Of a stretch of 64,000 bases of DNA, positions 9,757-18,675 are shown piece by piece (within the stretch, counting starts at the first letter, position 1; each line of letters begins with the position of its first letter). This DNA is from Flavobacterium cheongpyeongense (GTDB lineage: Bacteria > Bacteroidota > Bacteroidia > Flavobacteriales > Flavobacteriaceae), in assembly GCF_003202435.1 (NCBI RefSeq), contig NZ_QJHK01000013.1:1-64000 (forward strand). Reading direction: 5' to 3'. The position numbers were made by a program, and so were the translations under genes. The notes beneath the pieces were generated by a model, which was given only the letters and a program-made list of their open reading frames with translations, searched no databases and was not told the DNA's origin.

Positions 9757-9821
9757 TTTACCACTACAAAAGTGCTGTTAACCACAAAAAATGACTACGC
9801 TGAAATAATCATTTAATTTTG
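9757..9821 (+). promoter_or_regulatory. Promoter and paired ACCAC repeats upstream of the DUF3500 operon
   Basis: The 305-nt gap between the divergent kinase and lipoprotein genes holds two back-to-back promoters. For the plus strand, TTTACCAC at 9757-9764 and TTAACCAC at 9778-9785 are exactly 21 bp apart, and a TAATTTTG -7 box lies at 9814-9821. The proximal ACC starts 33 bp upstream of the -7 box. No TTTG is seen at the -33 position, which fits an activator-dependent promoter. Confidence 0.6.
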
Positions 9822-9861
9822 AGGTTTTTAAGTTTTAAAAACCATAAATCTTTAAACAACT

Positions 9862-11265
9862 ATGAAAAAACCACAATTATTTTTTTTAGGAGCTATTGCT
9901 TGTCTATTGACAATTGCATTCGCCTGCAGCAAAAGTGACGATGATGATTCTTCTTCCAGTAATTCAGCTTCTGTTACGGCACTTACAAGTGCTTCTGCTG
10001 TTTTTTCTTCAACAGCTATCATTAATGTTGCTTATACCGGAACTGCCACACTTCCTTACACTGGTGGTAATGGGGTAGCCTATTCAGCAGGAACAGCGGT
10101 TTCATCAACTGGAGTTACGGGTTTAACAGCTACATTGGTGGCAGGAACATTGGCAAACGGAGCAGGAAATCTTACTTATACCATTACCGGAACACCAACA
10201 TCATCAGGAGTTGCTAGTTTTGTAATTACATTTGGAGGACAAACCGTAACCATTACTTTGACTGTAAATTCTGTCGCTACTGCCGATTGTTCATCAGCTA
10301 CAGGAGTTGCAAAGGTAGTTTGTTTGGCGAATGCTTTTTTGGCAACATTAACTACAACACAGAAAGCATCAGTAGTGCTTACATTAAATCTTTCCAATGC
10401 CAAGAGATGGTCTAATTTACCTTGCGGTTTATCTTGTCGCAACGGATTAGCTTTTAGCAGTCTAACAGCAGTTCAGCTTGCAGCGGCAAAAGCAGTTATA
10501 GCTGCGGCAAGCGGTACAGGCACAGAGGAAGGGTATAATGAATTTATTGGAATTAATACGGCTGATGATTATTTGGGCACGCTTTCTTCAGGAGGCTATT
10601 CTTCAGGTTATTATGTAATTGCATTTTTAGGTACACCAAGTACAACAGGTAAATGGCAATTGCAATTTGGAGGTCACCACTACGCTCAAAATATTACTTA
10701 TGATTCAGGGGCAGTTGTTAGTACTACACCATCACATCAAGGAATTGAACCTACAACTTTTACGTATAATGGAACAACATATTCACCAATGGCAGCTGAA
10801 AAAGCCGCAATGGCAGCTATGTTAGCCTCTTTTACTACAGCTGAATTGGCTAGTGCAAAGATTTCATCTACATTCTCTGATGTCACAATGGTTCCGGGCT
10901 CTACTACCAATACATTTCCGACGACAAAACTTGGGATTAAAGTGAGCGCATTAAGTACAGCCGCTCAAGCTAAAGTTTTAGCAGCAATGGCTCCATGGAT
11001 TAATGATTTAGATGCTACTTCAGCGGCAGCATTTACAACACTTTATACCAACGCTTTGGCTGATACGTATGTAACTTATGCAAGTAATACCAGCGGAGTT
11101 TCGGGCAGCGAGAGTTCTTTTTTTACAAAAAACACCGATTATGTTCGTATTGATGGTCCTCGTGTTTGGATAGAATTTATATGTCAAACGGGTGTAGTAG
11201 TTCCGAATCAAATTCATTATCACAGTGTCTATAGAGATCATACAAGTGATTATATCGGATTGTAA
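9862..11265 (+). CDS. DUF3500-domain lipoprotein
   Basis: 467-residue exported lipoprotein. The signal peptide ends in AFAC (Cys22), followed by an acidic/serine linker (SKSDDDDSSSS) typical of surface lipoproteins in this phylum. Residues ~40-140 form a low-complexity Ser/Thr/Gly beta region resembling bacterial Ig-like repeats. The remainder matches DUF3500: LQFGGHHYAQNI, HQGIEPTTFTYNG, then DYVRIDGPRVWIEF and HYHSVYRDHTSDY near the C-terminus. The conserved His residues in the last two motifs suggest a metal or substrate site, but the biochemical role of DUF3500 is not known to me. First gene of an operon with a HupE/UreJ-like protein (19 nt gap) and a TonB-dependent receptor. Confidence 0.85.
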   Translation: MKKPQLFFLGAIACLLTIAFACSKSDDDDSSSSNSASVTALTSASAVFSSTAIINVAYTGTATLPYTGGNGVAYSAGTAVSSTGVTGLTATLVAGTLANGAGNLTYTITGTPTSSGVASFVITFGGQTVTITLTVNSVATADCSSATGVAKVVCLANAFLATLTTTQKASVVLTLNLSNAKRWSNLPCGLSCRNGLAFSSLTAVQLAAAKAVIAAASGTGTEEGYNEFIGINTADDYLGTLSSGGYSSGYYVIAFLGTPSTTGKWQLQFGGHHYAQNITYDSGAVVSTTPSHQGIEPTTFTYNGTTYSPMAAEKAAMAAMLASFTTAELASAKISSTFSDVTMVPGSTTNTFPTTKLGIKVSALSTAAQAKVLAAMAPWINDLDATSAAAFTTLYTNALADTYVTYASNTSGVSGSESSFFTKNTDYVRIDGPRVWIEFICQTGVVVPNQIHYHSVYRDHTSDYIGL

Positions 11266-11284
11266 ACATAAATCGTTATCAACA

Positions 11285-12631
11285 ATGACTCACAAATTAA
11301 TTATAAACAACCGCCATTTCAAAAAATGGTGGTTGTTTTTATTTCTGCTCTTACTTTGCTTTCCGCAAGGAATATTTGCACATCAAACGCCAAGTACCAT
11401 TGTGTTATTAGATGTAAATCCTAAAACGGTTTCTGTCGAACTCCAATTACCTCTTGGGGAATTAGAACTTGCTTTTGGGCATGAAATCACAAAAGATCCA
11501 AACCATTTAATTGAAAAATTTGGGTCACAGCTCAAAGAATATTTATTGGCCCATATTCATCCAATGACAACCAAAGATAAACCCTGGCTAGTTGAAGTTA
11601 CCAATATGACTGTTGGAAAAGCAGAACAAACCCAGAGCGGACCATATCAGGAAATTACAATACAGCTTGTTCTTATTCCCCCAACAGGAGAAAGTACCCG
11701 TAAATTCATTTTTGACTATGATGTAATTATGCATCAATTGGTTACTCATAGCGCTTTGGTTTCTATCCGTAGTGATTGGGAATTAGGAAAAACAAACAAA
11801 GAACCTGTAAAAGTTGGTGTTATAAGAGTAGACACCAGATCAACACTCATCTATCCATTAGAAGTAAATTTAGAAAAAGGCGGTAATTGGTGGACGGGTT
11901 TCAAAGGAATGTTTGCATTGGGAATGGAGCACATCAAGGAAGGAACAGATCATTTATTGTTTTTACTTGTCTTATTACTACCAGCTCCTCTTGTTGTAAA
12001 TCGCAAAAGATGGGGAAATTTTGGCGGAACTAAATACAGCATCATGCGTTTGTTGAAAATTGTTACAGCTTTTACAATTGGACATTCCATTACACTTTTA
12101 ATAGGCGCATCAGGCTGGATCAATCTGCCTGTGAAACCTGTTGAGATCTTAATTGCGGTTTCTATTTTAATTTCTGCTATACATGCCATCTATCCTATTT
12201 TTCCAAACAAAGAAGTTTATGTGGCAGCTGGTTTTGGACTCGTTCACGGTTTGGCCTTTGCTACTGTACTTTCTGTTTTAAATTTGGACACAGGTATTAT
12301 GGTTTTAAGTATTTTGGGCTTCAACATTGGAATAGAAATCATGCAGTTATTTGTAGTTATTCTCATAATTCCATGGTTAATTCTGTTGAGTCAGACTCCG
12401 GTATATAAATGGGTTAGAATTGTATGGGCGCTGTTAGCCGGAATTACTTCCCTTGCCTGGATTTTGGAAAGGGTTTCTGAAAAACCAAATAAGATATCAA
12501 TTTTAATACAAAGTAATTATGAATATGCTCCTTGGGGAATTTTGATATTGGCATTTTTTTCTTTAACTATTTTTGGAGTGAATTACTGGATCAAACGTAA
12601 AAAACACACAAGTCAATATACTATTTCCTAA
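11285..12631 (+). CDS. HupE/UreJ-like membrane protein with exported N-terminal domain
   Basis: About 448 residues from ATG 11285; an in-frame ATG at 11225 would overlap the previous gene by 41 nt and precede no signal peptide. A hydrophobic leader (WWLFLFLLLLCFPQGIFA) is followed by a soluble ~165-residue domain and then about seven membrane segments. The membrane half has the HupE/UreJ_2 signatures GMEHIKEGTDHLLFLL, FTIGHSITLLIG, SAIHAIYPIFPNKE and GLVHGLAFATVL, whose His/Glu/Asp pattern resembles nickel/cobalt permeases. Substrate transport is inferred from the family, not shown. Its position between a DUF3500 lipoprotein and a TonB receptor suggests an envelope uptake or handling pathway. 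Confidence 0.85.
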   Translation: MTHKLIINNRHFKKWWLFLFLLLLCFPQGIFAHQTPSTIVLLDVNPKTVSVELQLPLGELELAFGHEITKDPNHLIEKFGSQLKEYLLAHIHPMTTKDKPWLVEVTNMTVGKAEQTQSGPYQEITIQLVLIPPTGESTRKFIFDYDVIMHQLVTHSALVSIRSDWELGKTNKEPVKVGVIRVDTRSTLIYPLEVNLEKGGNWWTGFKGMFALGMEHIKEGTDHLLFLLVLLLPAPLVVNRKRWGNFGGTKYSIMRLLKIVTAFTIGHSITLLIGASGWINLPVKPVEILIAVSILISAIHAIYPIFPNKEVYVAAGFGLVHGLAFATVLSVLNLDTGIMVLSILGFNIGIEIMQLFVVILIIPWLILLSQTPVYKWVRIVWALLAGITSLAWILERVSEKPNKISILIQSNYEYAPWGILILAFFSLTIFGVNYWIKRKKHTSQYTIS

Positions 12632-12661
12632 AATTGTTCTTAAAAACCATTAATTTGAATA

Positions 12662-14875
12662 ATGAAAGAATATACATTAATTGTCACGCTATTATTTAGT
12701 TTAAACGCTTTCACTCAGACTCAAAAAGGAATTGTTATTGATGAAAACGGAAAACCAATAGAAAACGTGACTATTACTAATCCAAAATCAAATACGCATT
12801 CGCATACTAATGAAACAGGGATTTTTAATATTGATAAATCCAATATTGGAGATGTACTGAATGTAATTGCATTAGGGTACAAAAAAAGGACTTATACAAT
12901 TACCGATTCTGAAATTAGTATTGTGATGGAAAGTGATAGTTTTAAACTGGAAGAAGTGATTATTCCCTCTAAAATAGCTGCCATTAATGTGATTTCAAAA
13001 ATTGATCTGGAAACCACTTCGGTTAATTCTTCGCAGGAAATTTTGCGTAAAGTACCGGGATTATTTATTGGACAGCATGCCGGTGGAGGTAAAGCAGAAC
13101 AAATGTTTTTGCGCGGTTTTGATATCGATCACGGAACAGATATTGCGATTAATGTGGATGGAATGCCTGTAAATATGGTTTCGCATGCACACGGACAAGG
13201 CTATGCCGATTTGCATTTTGTTATCCCGGAAACGGTTGAGAAAATAGATTTTGGCAAAGGAACCTATTATGCAAACAAAGGTGATTTTACAACGGCCGGA
13301 TATGTTGATTTTGGAACAAAAGAAAAACTGGATTTTAGCAGTATTGGAGTAGAAGCCGGGCAATTTAATACCTTTAGAACCGTAGGTTTGTTTGATCTTT
13401 TGGGAAATAATAAAAAAGAAAGTGCTTACATTGCTACCGAATATATTCTTACTGACGGGCCATTTGATTCCCCGCAAAATTTTAACCGAATTAATTTATT
13501 TGGAAAATATTCTTTCGTTTTAGAAGACAACAGCCGTTTTTCAGTTACAGCTTCAAGTTTCACCAGTAAGTGGGATGCTTCCGGACAAATTCCGCAGCGA
13601 TTGGTGGCTGCAGGAACGATTTCCAGATTTGGTTCCGTAGATGATACCGAAGGCGGGTCAACTTCCAGATCTAATTTTAATGTTTCCCTGTTTAAACCAA
13701 TTGATGACAATACTTTTTTGAAAGCCAATACCTTTTATTCAAATTATAAATTCGAATTGTTTTCAAACTTTACTTTTTTTCTGGAAGATCCTGTAAATGG
13801 TGACCAGATTAAGCAAAAAGAAGACAGAAATCTTTACGGAATCAATGCAGAGCTGAATAGAAACATTCATAAAGAATCGGTTGAGCTGTTATTTCAATTG
13901 GGCTTTGGTATGAGAAATGACGCCACAACCAATACTGAATTGTCACATACATTGAATAGAAGAACGACTTTAGAACAAATCAAATTAGGGGATATTGATG
14001 AGTCAAATATATTTACGTATTTAAATTCAGAGATTCGTTTGGGCAAATGGCTGATTAACCCTGCCGTTCGACTGGATTATTTTAAATTCGGGTATCAGGA
14101 TAAGCTGGCCGCTAATTACAAAACACAAACCGAAAGTCAGGCAAAAGTATCACCAAAACTAAATTTCGTTTATTCACAAAATAATGATTTGCAATTGTAC
14201 ATCAAAACGGGAACGGGTTTTCATTCCAATGATGCCAGAGTTGTCGTAGCAAATAATGGAAAAGAAATTTTGCCAACAGCAGTTGGAATAGATTTAGGTA
14301 CGATTTGGAAACCGTTTTCAAGATTAATTGTTAATTCCGCTTTATGGTATTTGTATTTACAGCAAGAGTTTGTATATGTAGGCGATGCAGGAGTTGTAGA
14401 ACCAAGCGGTAAAACGGGAAGGTCAGGTTTTGATTTGGGTATTCGCTATCAATTAAGTGATTATTTCTTTTTTAATCTGGATGCCAATTACACCTATGCA
14501 CGAAGCATTAATGATCCTAAAGGGCAAAATTACATTCCGCTGGCCCCGGATTTTACATCTACTGGGGGATTAAGTTTTCAAAACTGGAAAAACTTTTCAG
14601 GCGGTTTGCGCTATAGATATATGAAAGACAGACCAGCCAACGAAGACAATTCGATAGTTGCAAAAGGATATTTTATCTCAGATTTCAATATAAATTATAC
14701 CTTCAAAAAAATAATTTTTGGTGTTACGATTGAAAATATATTCAATTCGGAGTGGAATGAAACCCAGTTTGCCACAGAATCAAGATTGAAGAATGAAACG
14801 GCAAGTGTAGAAGAAATTCATTTTACACCGGGAACCCCTTTTTTCCTGAAAGTTGGAATAAACTATAAATTCTAA
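12662..14875 (+). CDS. TonB-dependent outer-membrane receptor (DUF3500/HupE operon)
   Basis: 737-residue receptor. Signal peptide (MKEYTLIVTLLFSLNAFTQ), then a carboxypeptidase-regulatory-like domain (residues ~20-100) with the His-containing turn NTHSHTNETG. The plug (~110-220) includes FLRGFDIDHGTDIAINVDGMPVN and the striking SHAHGQGYADLHFVIPE, rich in His and Asp. The 22-strand barrel ends in PFFLKVGINYKF with the expected terminal Phe. The plug His cluster favours a metal or metal-chelate ligand, which is inference. Third gene of the operon, 30 nt after the HupE-like gene; no terminator is evident before the next promoter. Confidence 0.9.
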   Translation: MKEYTLIVTLLFSLNAFTQTQKGIVIDENGKPIENVTITNPKSNTHSHTNETGIFNIDKSNIGDVLNVIALGYKKRTYTITDSEISIVMESDSFKLEEVIIPSKIAAINVISKIDLETTSVNSSQEILRKVPGLFIGQHAGGGKAEQMFLRGFDIDHGTDIAINVDGMPVNMVSHAHGQGYADLHFVIPETVEKIDFGKGTYYANKGDFTTAGYVDFGTKEKLDFSSIGVEAGQFNTFRTVGLFDLLGNNKKESAYIATEYILTDGPFDSPQNFNRINLFGKYSFVLEDNSRFSVTASSFTSKWDASGQIPQRLVAAGTISRFGSVDDTEGGSTSRSNFNVSLFKPIDDNTFLKANTFYSNYKFELFSNFTFFLEDPVNGDQIKQKEDRNLYGINAELNRNIHKESVELLFQLGFGMRNDATTNTELSHTLNRRTTLEQIKLGDIDESNIFTYLNSEIRLGKWLINPAVRLDYFKFGYQDKLAANYKTQTESQAKVSPKLNFVYSQNNDLQLYIKTGTGFHSNDARVVVANNGKEILPTAVGIDLGTIWKPFSRLIVNSALWYLYLQQEFVYVGDAGVVEPSGKTGRSGFDLGIRYQLSDYFFFNLDANYTYARSINDPKGQNYIPLAPDFTSTGGLSFQNWKNFSGGLRYRYMKDRPANEDNSIVAKGYFISDFNINYTFKKIIFGVTIENIFNSEWNETQFATESRLKNETASVEEIHFTPGTPFFLKVGINYKF

Positions 14876-15040
14876 TTTTTCTGAAATCTATAGAATCTTT
14901 TTTAGCCCGGAATATTAGGAGTGGTAATGCAATTTAAGAGAATTCGGGTGATTTTTATTATGGGCTACACCCTGGTCTTATTTTCAAAATATATAGGAAA
15001 CGTTTTAAATTTTAAAATATTTGATTCTATTTTAACTGTT

Positions 15041-15105
15041 TTACCTCATAAAAACTTGCTATTACCTCATAAATTTTAAGTTAACTATCGGTTTAAATAA
15101 TTTTA
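15041..15105 (+). promoter_or_regulatory. Promoter and paired TTACCTCATAAA repeats upstream of the dioxygenase operon
   Basis: TTACCTCATAAA occurs twice, at 15041-15052 and 15062-15073, identical over 12 bases and exactly 21 bp apart. A TAATTTTA box follows at 15098-15105; the proximal ACC lies 34 bp upstream of it. This is the clearest example of the element shared with three other promoters in the window. The remaining part of the 14876-15131 gap shows nothing else I can support. Confidence 0.65.
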
Positions 15106-15131
15106 CAACTATAACTGTAAATGGTATTATT

Positions 15132-15887
15132 ATGAAGAGAAAAGATTTTTTAAGAGGTTTAGGCTTAGTAGGAATAGGTTCTTTGGCTATTCCAATTTTA
15201 AACGCCTGTAGTAAAGATGATGATTCTTCAGAAACATCAAGCGATACAGATACAGCTACAGATACCGGTTCCAGTTCTGGTACTTCTGGGGATTGTTCGG
15301 TTACTTCTTCAGAAACGGCAGGACCGTTTCCTACCAAATCGCCATCTTCTTTGGTGAAGACTAATATTGTCATGGACAGGACAGGTGTCGCTTTTACGAT
15401 TAATATCACCATTAAAAATACAAAAGCCAGTTGTGCGGCTTTAAAAGGAGCTATTGTTGATATCTGGCATTGCGACAAAGATGGGTATTATTCAGAATAT
15501 GGAGGAACATCAATGCAGACTGTAGATTATACAGCAGTTCATTTTCTAAGAGGAAGACAAATTACAGATGACAACGGTTTGGTGACTTTTACGTCTATTT
15601 TTCCGGGTTGGTATACTAGCAGAGCTACACATATTCATGTTCACATATACAATTCAAGTGGAACATCATTGCTGGTAACGCAAATTGCATTTCCGGAAGG
15701 TTCTGGCAGTGCTGTTGCTTTGGTAAATGCATCAACAGCAAACGGATACACTAAAGGTTTGTCGGGTTATACTTATAACGCTTCTGATAATGTGTTTTCA
15801 GATTCTGTGGCAAACGAGCTGGCGACAGTTACAGGTAGTATCGCAGAAGGCTTTGTGTTAAAACATACAATAAATGTTGCCAGTTAA
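15132..15887 (+). CDS. Exported intradiol ring-cleavage dioxygenase-like lipoprotein
   Basis: 251 residues. The N-terminus (MKRKDFLRGLGLVGIGSLAIPILNAC) looks like a Tat-like leader with KR in place of RR, ending in a lipobox (LNAC), followed by an acidic/Ser linker. The catalytic domain (~55-250) has the intradiol dioxygenase layout: ETAGPF, VDIWHCDKDGYYSEY with the first Tyr ligand, FLRGRQITDDNGLVTFTSIFPGWY with the second Tyr, then R and THIHVHI with the two His ligands. All four non-haem iron ligands appear present, so catalytic activity is plausible. Cytoplasmic enzymes of the family cleave catechols; the role of an exported, lipid-anchored form is unknown. Heads an operon with a pirin-like protein (11 nt gap) and an unknown gene. 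Confidence 0.85.
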   Translation: MKRKDFLRGLGLVGIGSLAIPILNACSKDDDSSETSSDTDTATDTGSSSGTSGDCSVTSSETAGPFPTKSPSSLVKTNIVMDRTGVAFTINITIKNTKASCAALKGAIVDIWHCDKDGYYSEYGGTSMQTVDYTAVHFLRGRQITDDNGLVTFTSIFPGWYTSRATHIHVHIYNSSGTSLLVTQIAFPEGSGSAVALVNASTANGYTKGLSGYTYNASDNVFSDSVANELATVTGSIAEGFVLKHTINVAS

Positions 15888-15898
15888 AAAACCTAAAA

Positions 15899-16591
15899 AT
15901 GATTAAGCAAATTCCAGCTCAGATTTATAAGTCAGAAAAAAGAGGCACTTTCAAATCAGAAAGCCACAATTGTTTTGCCACTTTAAATTTTGAGCATTAT
16001 CAGGATTTGTCCAGAAAACCATTTGGATCCTTACAAATTTTAAACGAAGAAATACTGGGTCCCCAACATTGTATTTCAAGAGTAATAAAAGCGAATACGA
16101 ATGTGATTATTTTGCCCTTATTTGGTGGAATAGAATACAATGACAATCTTGGTAATACTGAATTTTTAAGGGTAGAGCAAATTAGTGCTACAGCCATTGA
16201 TGATGAATCCACTGTTAGAATTTTTAATCCGTATGAAAATGAAAATGTAAGTTATCTTCAAATTGAATTTCAAAAAGAACAAGATGATTTACAAAAGGGT
16301 ATTCAGCTAACGGAGATCGATTTTAATACAAGAAATGAATTAATACCTCTGTTTGAAATTAAAAAAGGGATTGGTTTTATAGGTGTTTATGATGGAAGAA
16401 AAGAAGGTTTTTATACTCTTAAAAATTCTGAAAATGGTGTTTTTATATTTATAATCAGTGGTGCTTTTGAAGTAGAAAACAGACTTTTGGAAACTAAAGA
16501 TGGTCTGAGCATGAGTAAAGTCGATACCATAGAATGGGAAGCACTGTCTGAAAATGCTGTTTTATTGGTATTTGAAGTTGTCTTAAAATAA
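15899..16591 (+). CDS. Pirin-like bicupin lacking the usual metal ligands
   Basis: 230-residue predicted cytoplasmic protein resembling the pirin/YhaK bicupin family: FATLNFEHYQDLSRKPFGSLQILNEEILGP aligns with the pirin core that normally continues into a HPHR..E metal site. Here that stretch reads HCISRVIKANTNVIILPL, so the usual His cluster is absent. The later FLRVEQISA, VSYLQIEF, IGFIGVYDGRKEG and GVFIFIISGAFEVENR segments continue the two-cupin pattern. It may be a non-catalytic sensor or binding protein. Second gene of the dioxygenase operon. Family assignment rests on pattern similarity read by eye. Confidence 0.65.
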   Translation: MIKQIPAQIYKSEKRGTFKSESHNCFATLNFEHYQDLSRKPFGSLQILNEEILGPQHCISRVIKANTNVIILPLFGGIEYNDNLGNTEFLRVEQISATAIDDESTVRIFNPYENENVSYLQIEFQKEQDDLQKGIQLTEIDFNTRNELIPLFEIKKGIGFIGVYDGRKEGFYTLKNSENGVFIFIISGAFEVENRLLETKDGLSMSKVDTIEWEALSENAVLLVFEVVLK

Positions 16592-16611
16592 TGTGATTCA
16601 AATCTGAGCTT

Positions 16612-17115
16612 ATGGAAATATCAAAAATAAGGCTGGCATATCGTGTGGTTATTGATAGTTCTTCTACAATTATCTGGGATAAATATGTTTTTGAAGACAC
16701 TTTTAAGGAATATAAGATGCAGAGCCAGCAATTCAATTCTGTAGAAAATCCTAAAAACACGTTTAGGGAATTATTGGCTGAAAATGAAAAGGCAGTTCAA
16801 TTGCATTTTTTAGTCGGAATTGCCGCTGATGGATATGTTCAACAATTAAAAGGGAATTTTCACAGGGTTTCTGATGTTTTGGGTAATCAGTATTTTCCTT
16901 TTATAAATTATCAGCTCGATATTGTAAACAGTGACATTACCGATCATTCAAAACATAAAATCGGAATCACATTTTATTCTCCATTATTAACTTATTTCGG
17001 AATCATAGAACGCAATTATTTGGTTTCCAGGAATACTGAACATACAAATGGATACGAAACCATGATGTTTCCGGTACAGTCACATCTTTCAATTTGTTAT
17101 ATTCAAAAAGAATAA
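16612..17115 (+). CDS. Conserved hypothetical protein, third gene of the dioxygenase operon
   Basis: 167 residues with no signal peptide or membrane segment; I do not recognise a family. The sequence alternates short beta-like stretches (IRLAYRVVIDSSSTIIWDKYVF, AVQLHFLVGIAADGYVQQLKGNFHR, HKIGITFYSP) and ends in SHLSICYIQKE. It follows the pirin-like gene by 20 nt and is closed by a strong terminator, so it belongs to the same transcript as the exported dioxygenase. Codon use looks like its neighbours. Confidence 0.75.
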   Translation: MEISKIRLAYRVVIDSSSTIIWDKYVFEDTFKEYKMQSQQFNSVENPKNTFRELLAENEKAVQLHFLVGIAADGYVQQLKGNFHRVSDVLGNQYFPFINYQLDIVNSDITDHSKHKIGITFYSPLLTYFGIIERNYLVSRNTEHTNGYETMMFPVQSHLSICYIQKE

Positions 17116-17155
17116 ACCAATATTATTTCCAAAAACAAAGAACTGCTATTGTTTT

Positions 17156-17195
17156 GCCTTTTTTATCCTGTTGGTTGATAAAAAAGGCTTTTTTA
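17156..17195 (+). terminator. Rho-independent terminator of the dioxygenase operon
   Basis: Perfect 12-bp stem (GCCTTTTTTATC pairing with GATAAAAAAGGC) around a short loop, followed by a T run. It separates the operon from pgk. Confidence 0.85.
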
Positions 17196-17334
17196 TACCC
17201 AAAATCAGCTTATTTCTTATCAAAATTTGTGTTTAATATTTAATAAAGGAAATTATTTGTGAAATTATAACGATTTCGTTCTTTAAATTATCGGTTTTTT
17301 GGTTTATCCAAATTTATAAGAACCTTAAAAGTTC

Positions 17335-17342
17335 TATATTTG
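17335..17342 (+). promoter_or_regulatory. Promoter -7 box of pgk
   Basis: TATATTTG, a match to the Bacteroidota TAnnTTTG box, lies 36 nt before the pgk start. The -33 element is weak. No ACC(A/T)C element lies at the 33-34 bp position. Confidence 0.5.
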
Positions 17343-17377
17343 TTTTTCTTTCAAAAAAACCATAAAAAAATTATCAA

Positions 17378-18565
17378 ATGAAAACCCTAAACGATTTCGA
17401 TTTTAAAAATAAAAAAGCAATTATCCGTGTTGATTTTAATGTGCCTTTGGATGAAAATTTTAATGTAACTGATGCAACACGTATCGAAGCTGCAAAACCA
17501 ACTATTGATGCTATTTTAGCTCAGGGTGGAAGTGTGATTTTAATGTCCCACTTAGGAAGACCAAAAGGTGCTGAAGAAAAATACTCATTGAAACATATTT
17601 TGAAAACAGCTTCTGAAATTTTAGGAGTACAGGTTCAGTTTGCAGAAAATTGTGTAGGTGAACCCGCTCAGACAGCTGCTAAGAATTTGAAACCAGGAGA
17701 AGTTTTATTGCTTGAAAATTTACGTTTTCATGTTGAAGAAGAAGCAGGAGATGTTGCTTTTGCAAAAGAATTAGCTTCACTAGGAGATATTTATGTAAAT
17801 GATGCTTTTGGTACCGCACACAGAGCACACGCTTCAACAACGATCATTGCACAATTTTTCCCAACTGAAAAATGTTTCGGAACTTTATTGGCAAAAGAAA
17901 TCGAAAGCTTAAATAAAGTACTTAAAAATAGCGAAAAACCCGTTGTTGCTGTTTTAGGAGGTTCAAAAGTTTCTTCTAAAATTACGGTTATCGAAAATAT
18001 CCTGGATAAAGTTGACCACATGATTATTGGTGGAGGAATGACTTTTACATTCATTAAAGCGCAAGGTGGTAAAATTGGTGAATCTATTTGTGAAGATGAC
18101 AAACAGGATTTAGCACTAGAGATTTTAAGACTAGCTAAAGAAAAAGGCGTTCAGATTCACATTCCGGTTGATGTAATTGCTGCGGATGATTTTTCAAATA
18201 CAGCAAATACGCAAGTTGTTGATGTAACAGCAATTCCTGATGGATGGCAAGGTCTGGATGCAGGTCCTAAATCTTTGGAAAACTTCAAAAAAGTAATTTT
18301 AGAGTCCAAAACAATCTTATGGAACGGACCTTTGGGAGTTTTTGAAATGGAAACTTTTTCTAAGGGAACGATTGCTTTGGGCGATTATATTGCTGAGTCT
18401 ACTGCAAATGGTGCTTTCTCACTTGTTGGAGGTGGAGATTCTGTAGCAGCTGTAAAACAATTCGGTTTCGAAGACAAAATGAGTTATGTGTCTACTGGTG
18501 GCGGAGCCATGCTCGAGATGTTAGAAGGAAGGATTTTACCTGGAATTGCAGCTATTTTAGACTAA
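17378..18565 (+). CDS. pgk: Phosphoglycerate kinase
   Basis: 395-residue glycolytic enzyme interconverting 1,3-bisphosphoglycerate and 3-phosphoglycerate with ADP/ATP in the cytoplasm. Signatures include [19 protein letters not shown] (substrate-binding Arg and His), [36 protein letters not shown], the [10 protein letters not shown] hinge region and the nucleotide-binding GGGDSVAAV. Length and motifs are typical for the family. Preceded by its own promoter and followed by an independent promoter for the transglycosylase gene, so it is probably monocistronic. Confidence 0.98.
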   Translation: MKTLNDFDFKNKKAIIRVDFNVPLDENFNVTDATRIEAAKPTIDAILAQGGSVILMSHLGRPKGAEEKYSLKHILKTASEILGVQVQFAENCVGEPAQTAAKNLKPGEVLLLENLRFHVEEEAGDVAFAKELASLGDIYVNDAFGTAHRAHASTTIIAQFFPTEKCFGTLLAKEIESLNKVLKNSEKPVVAVLGGSKVSSKITVIENILDKVDHMIIGGGMTFTFIKAQGGKIGESICEDDKQDLALEILRLAKEKGVQIHIPVDVIAADDFSNTANTQVVDVTAIPDGWQGLDAGPKSLENFKKVILESKTILWNGPLGVFEMETFSKGTIALGDYIAESTANGAFSLVGGGDSVAAVKQFGFEDKMSYVSTGGGAMLEMLEGRILPGIAAILD

Positions 18566-18613
18566 AATATAACAATTAACATTTTTTTTTACAGTTTTTA
18601 AGCTTATTCTGCT

Positions 18614-18621
18614 TAAGTTTG
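18614..18621 (+). promoter_or_regulatory. Promoter -7 box of the LysM transglycosylase gene
   Basis: TAAGTTTG fits TAnnTTTG and lies 54 nt upstream of the ATG at 18676. The upstream element is only T-rich. Confidence 0.4.
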
Positions 18622-18675
18622 TAAAAATACCACTTCTGTAATTCTTTGGATTATAGAATTTTAAAAAAATGTTAT

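Noticed and set aside
15062..15478. Minus-strand ORF of 138 codons over the dioxygenase promoter and start
   Set aside because: It overlaps clear regulatory repeats and an evident gene on the other strand; no recognisable protein.
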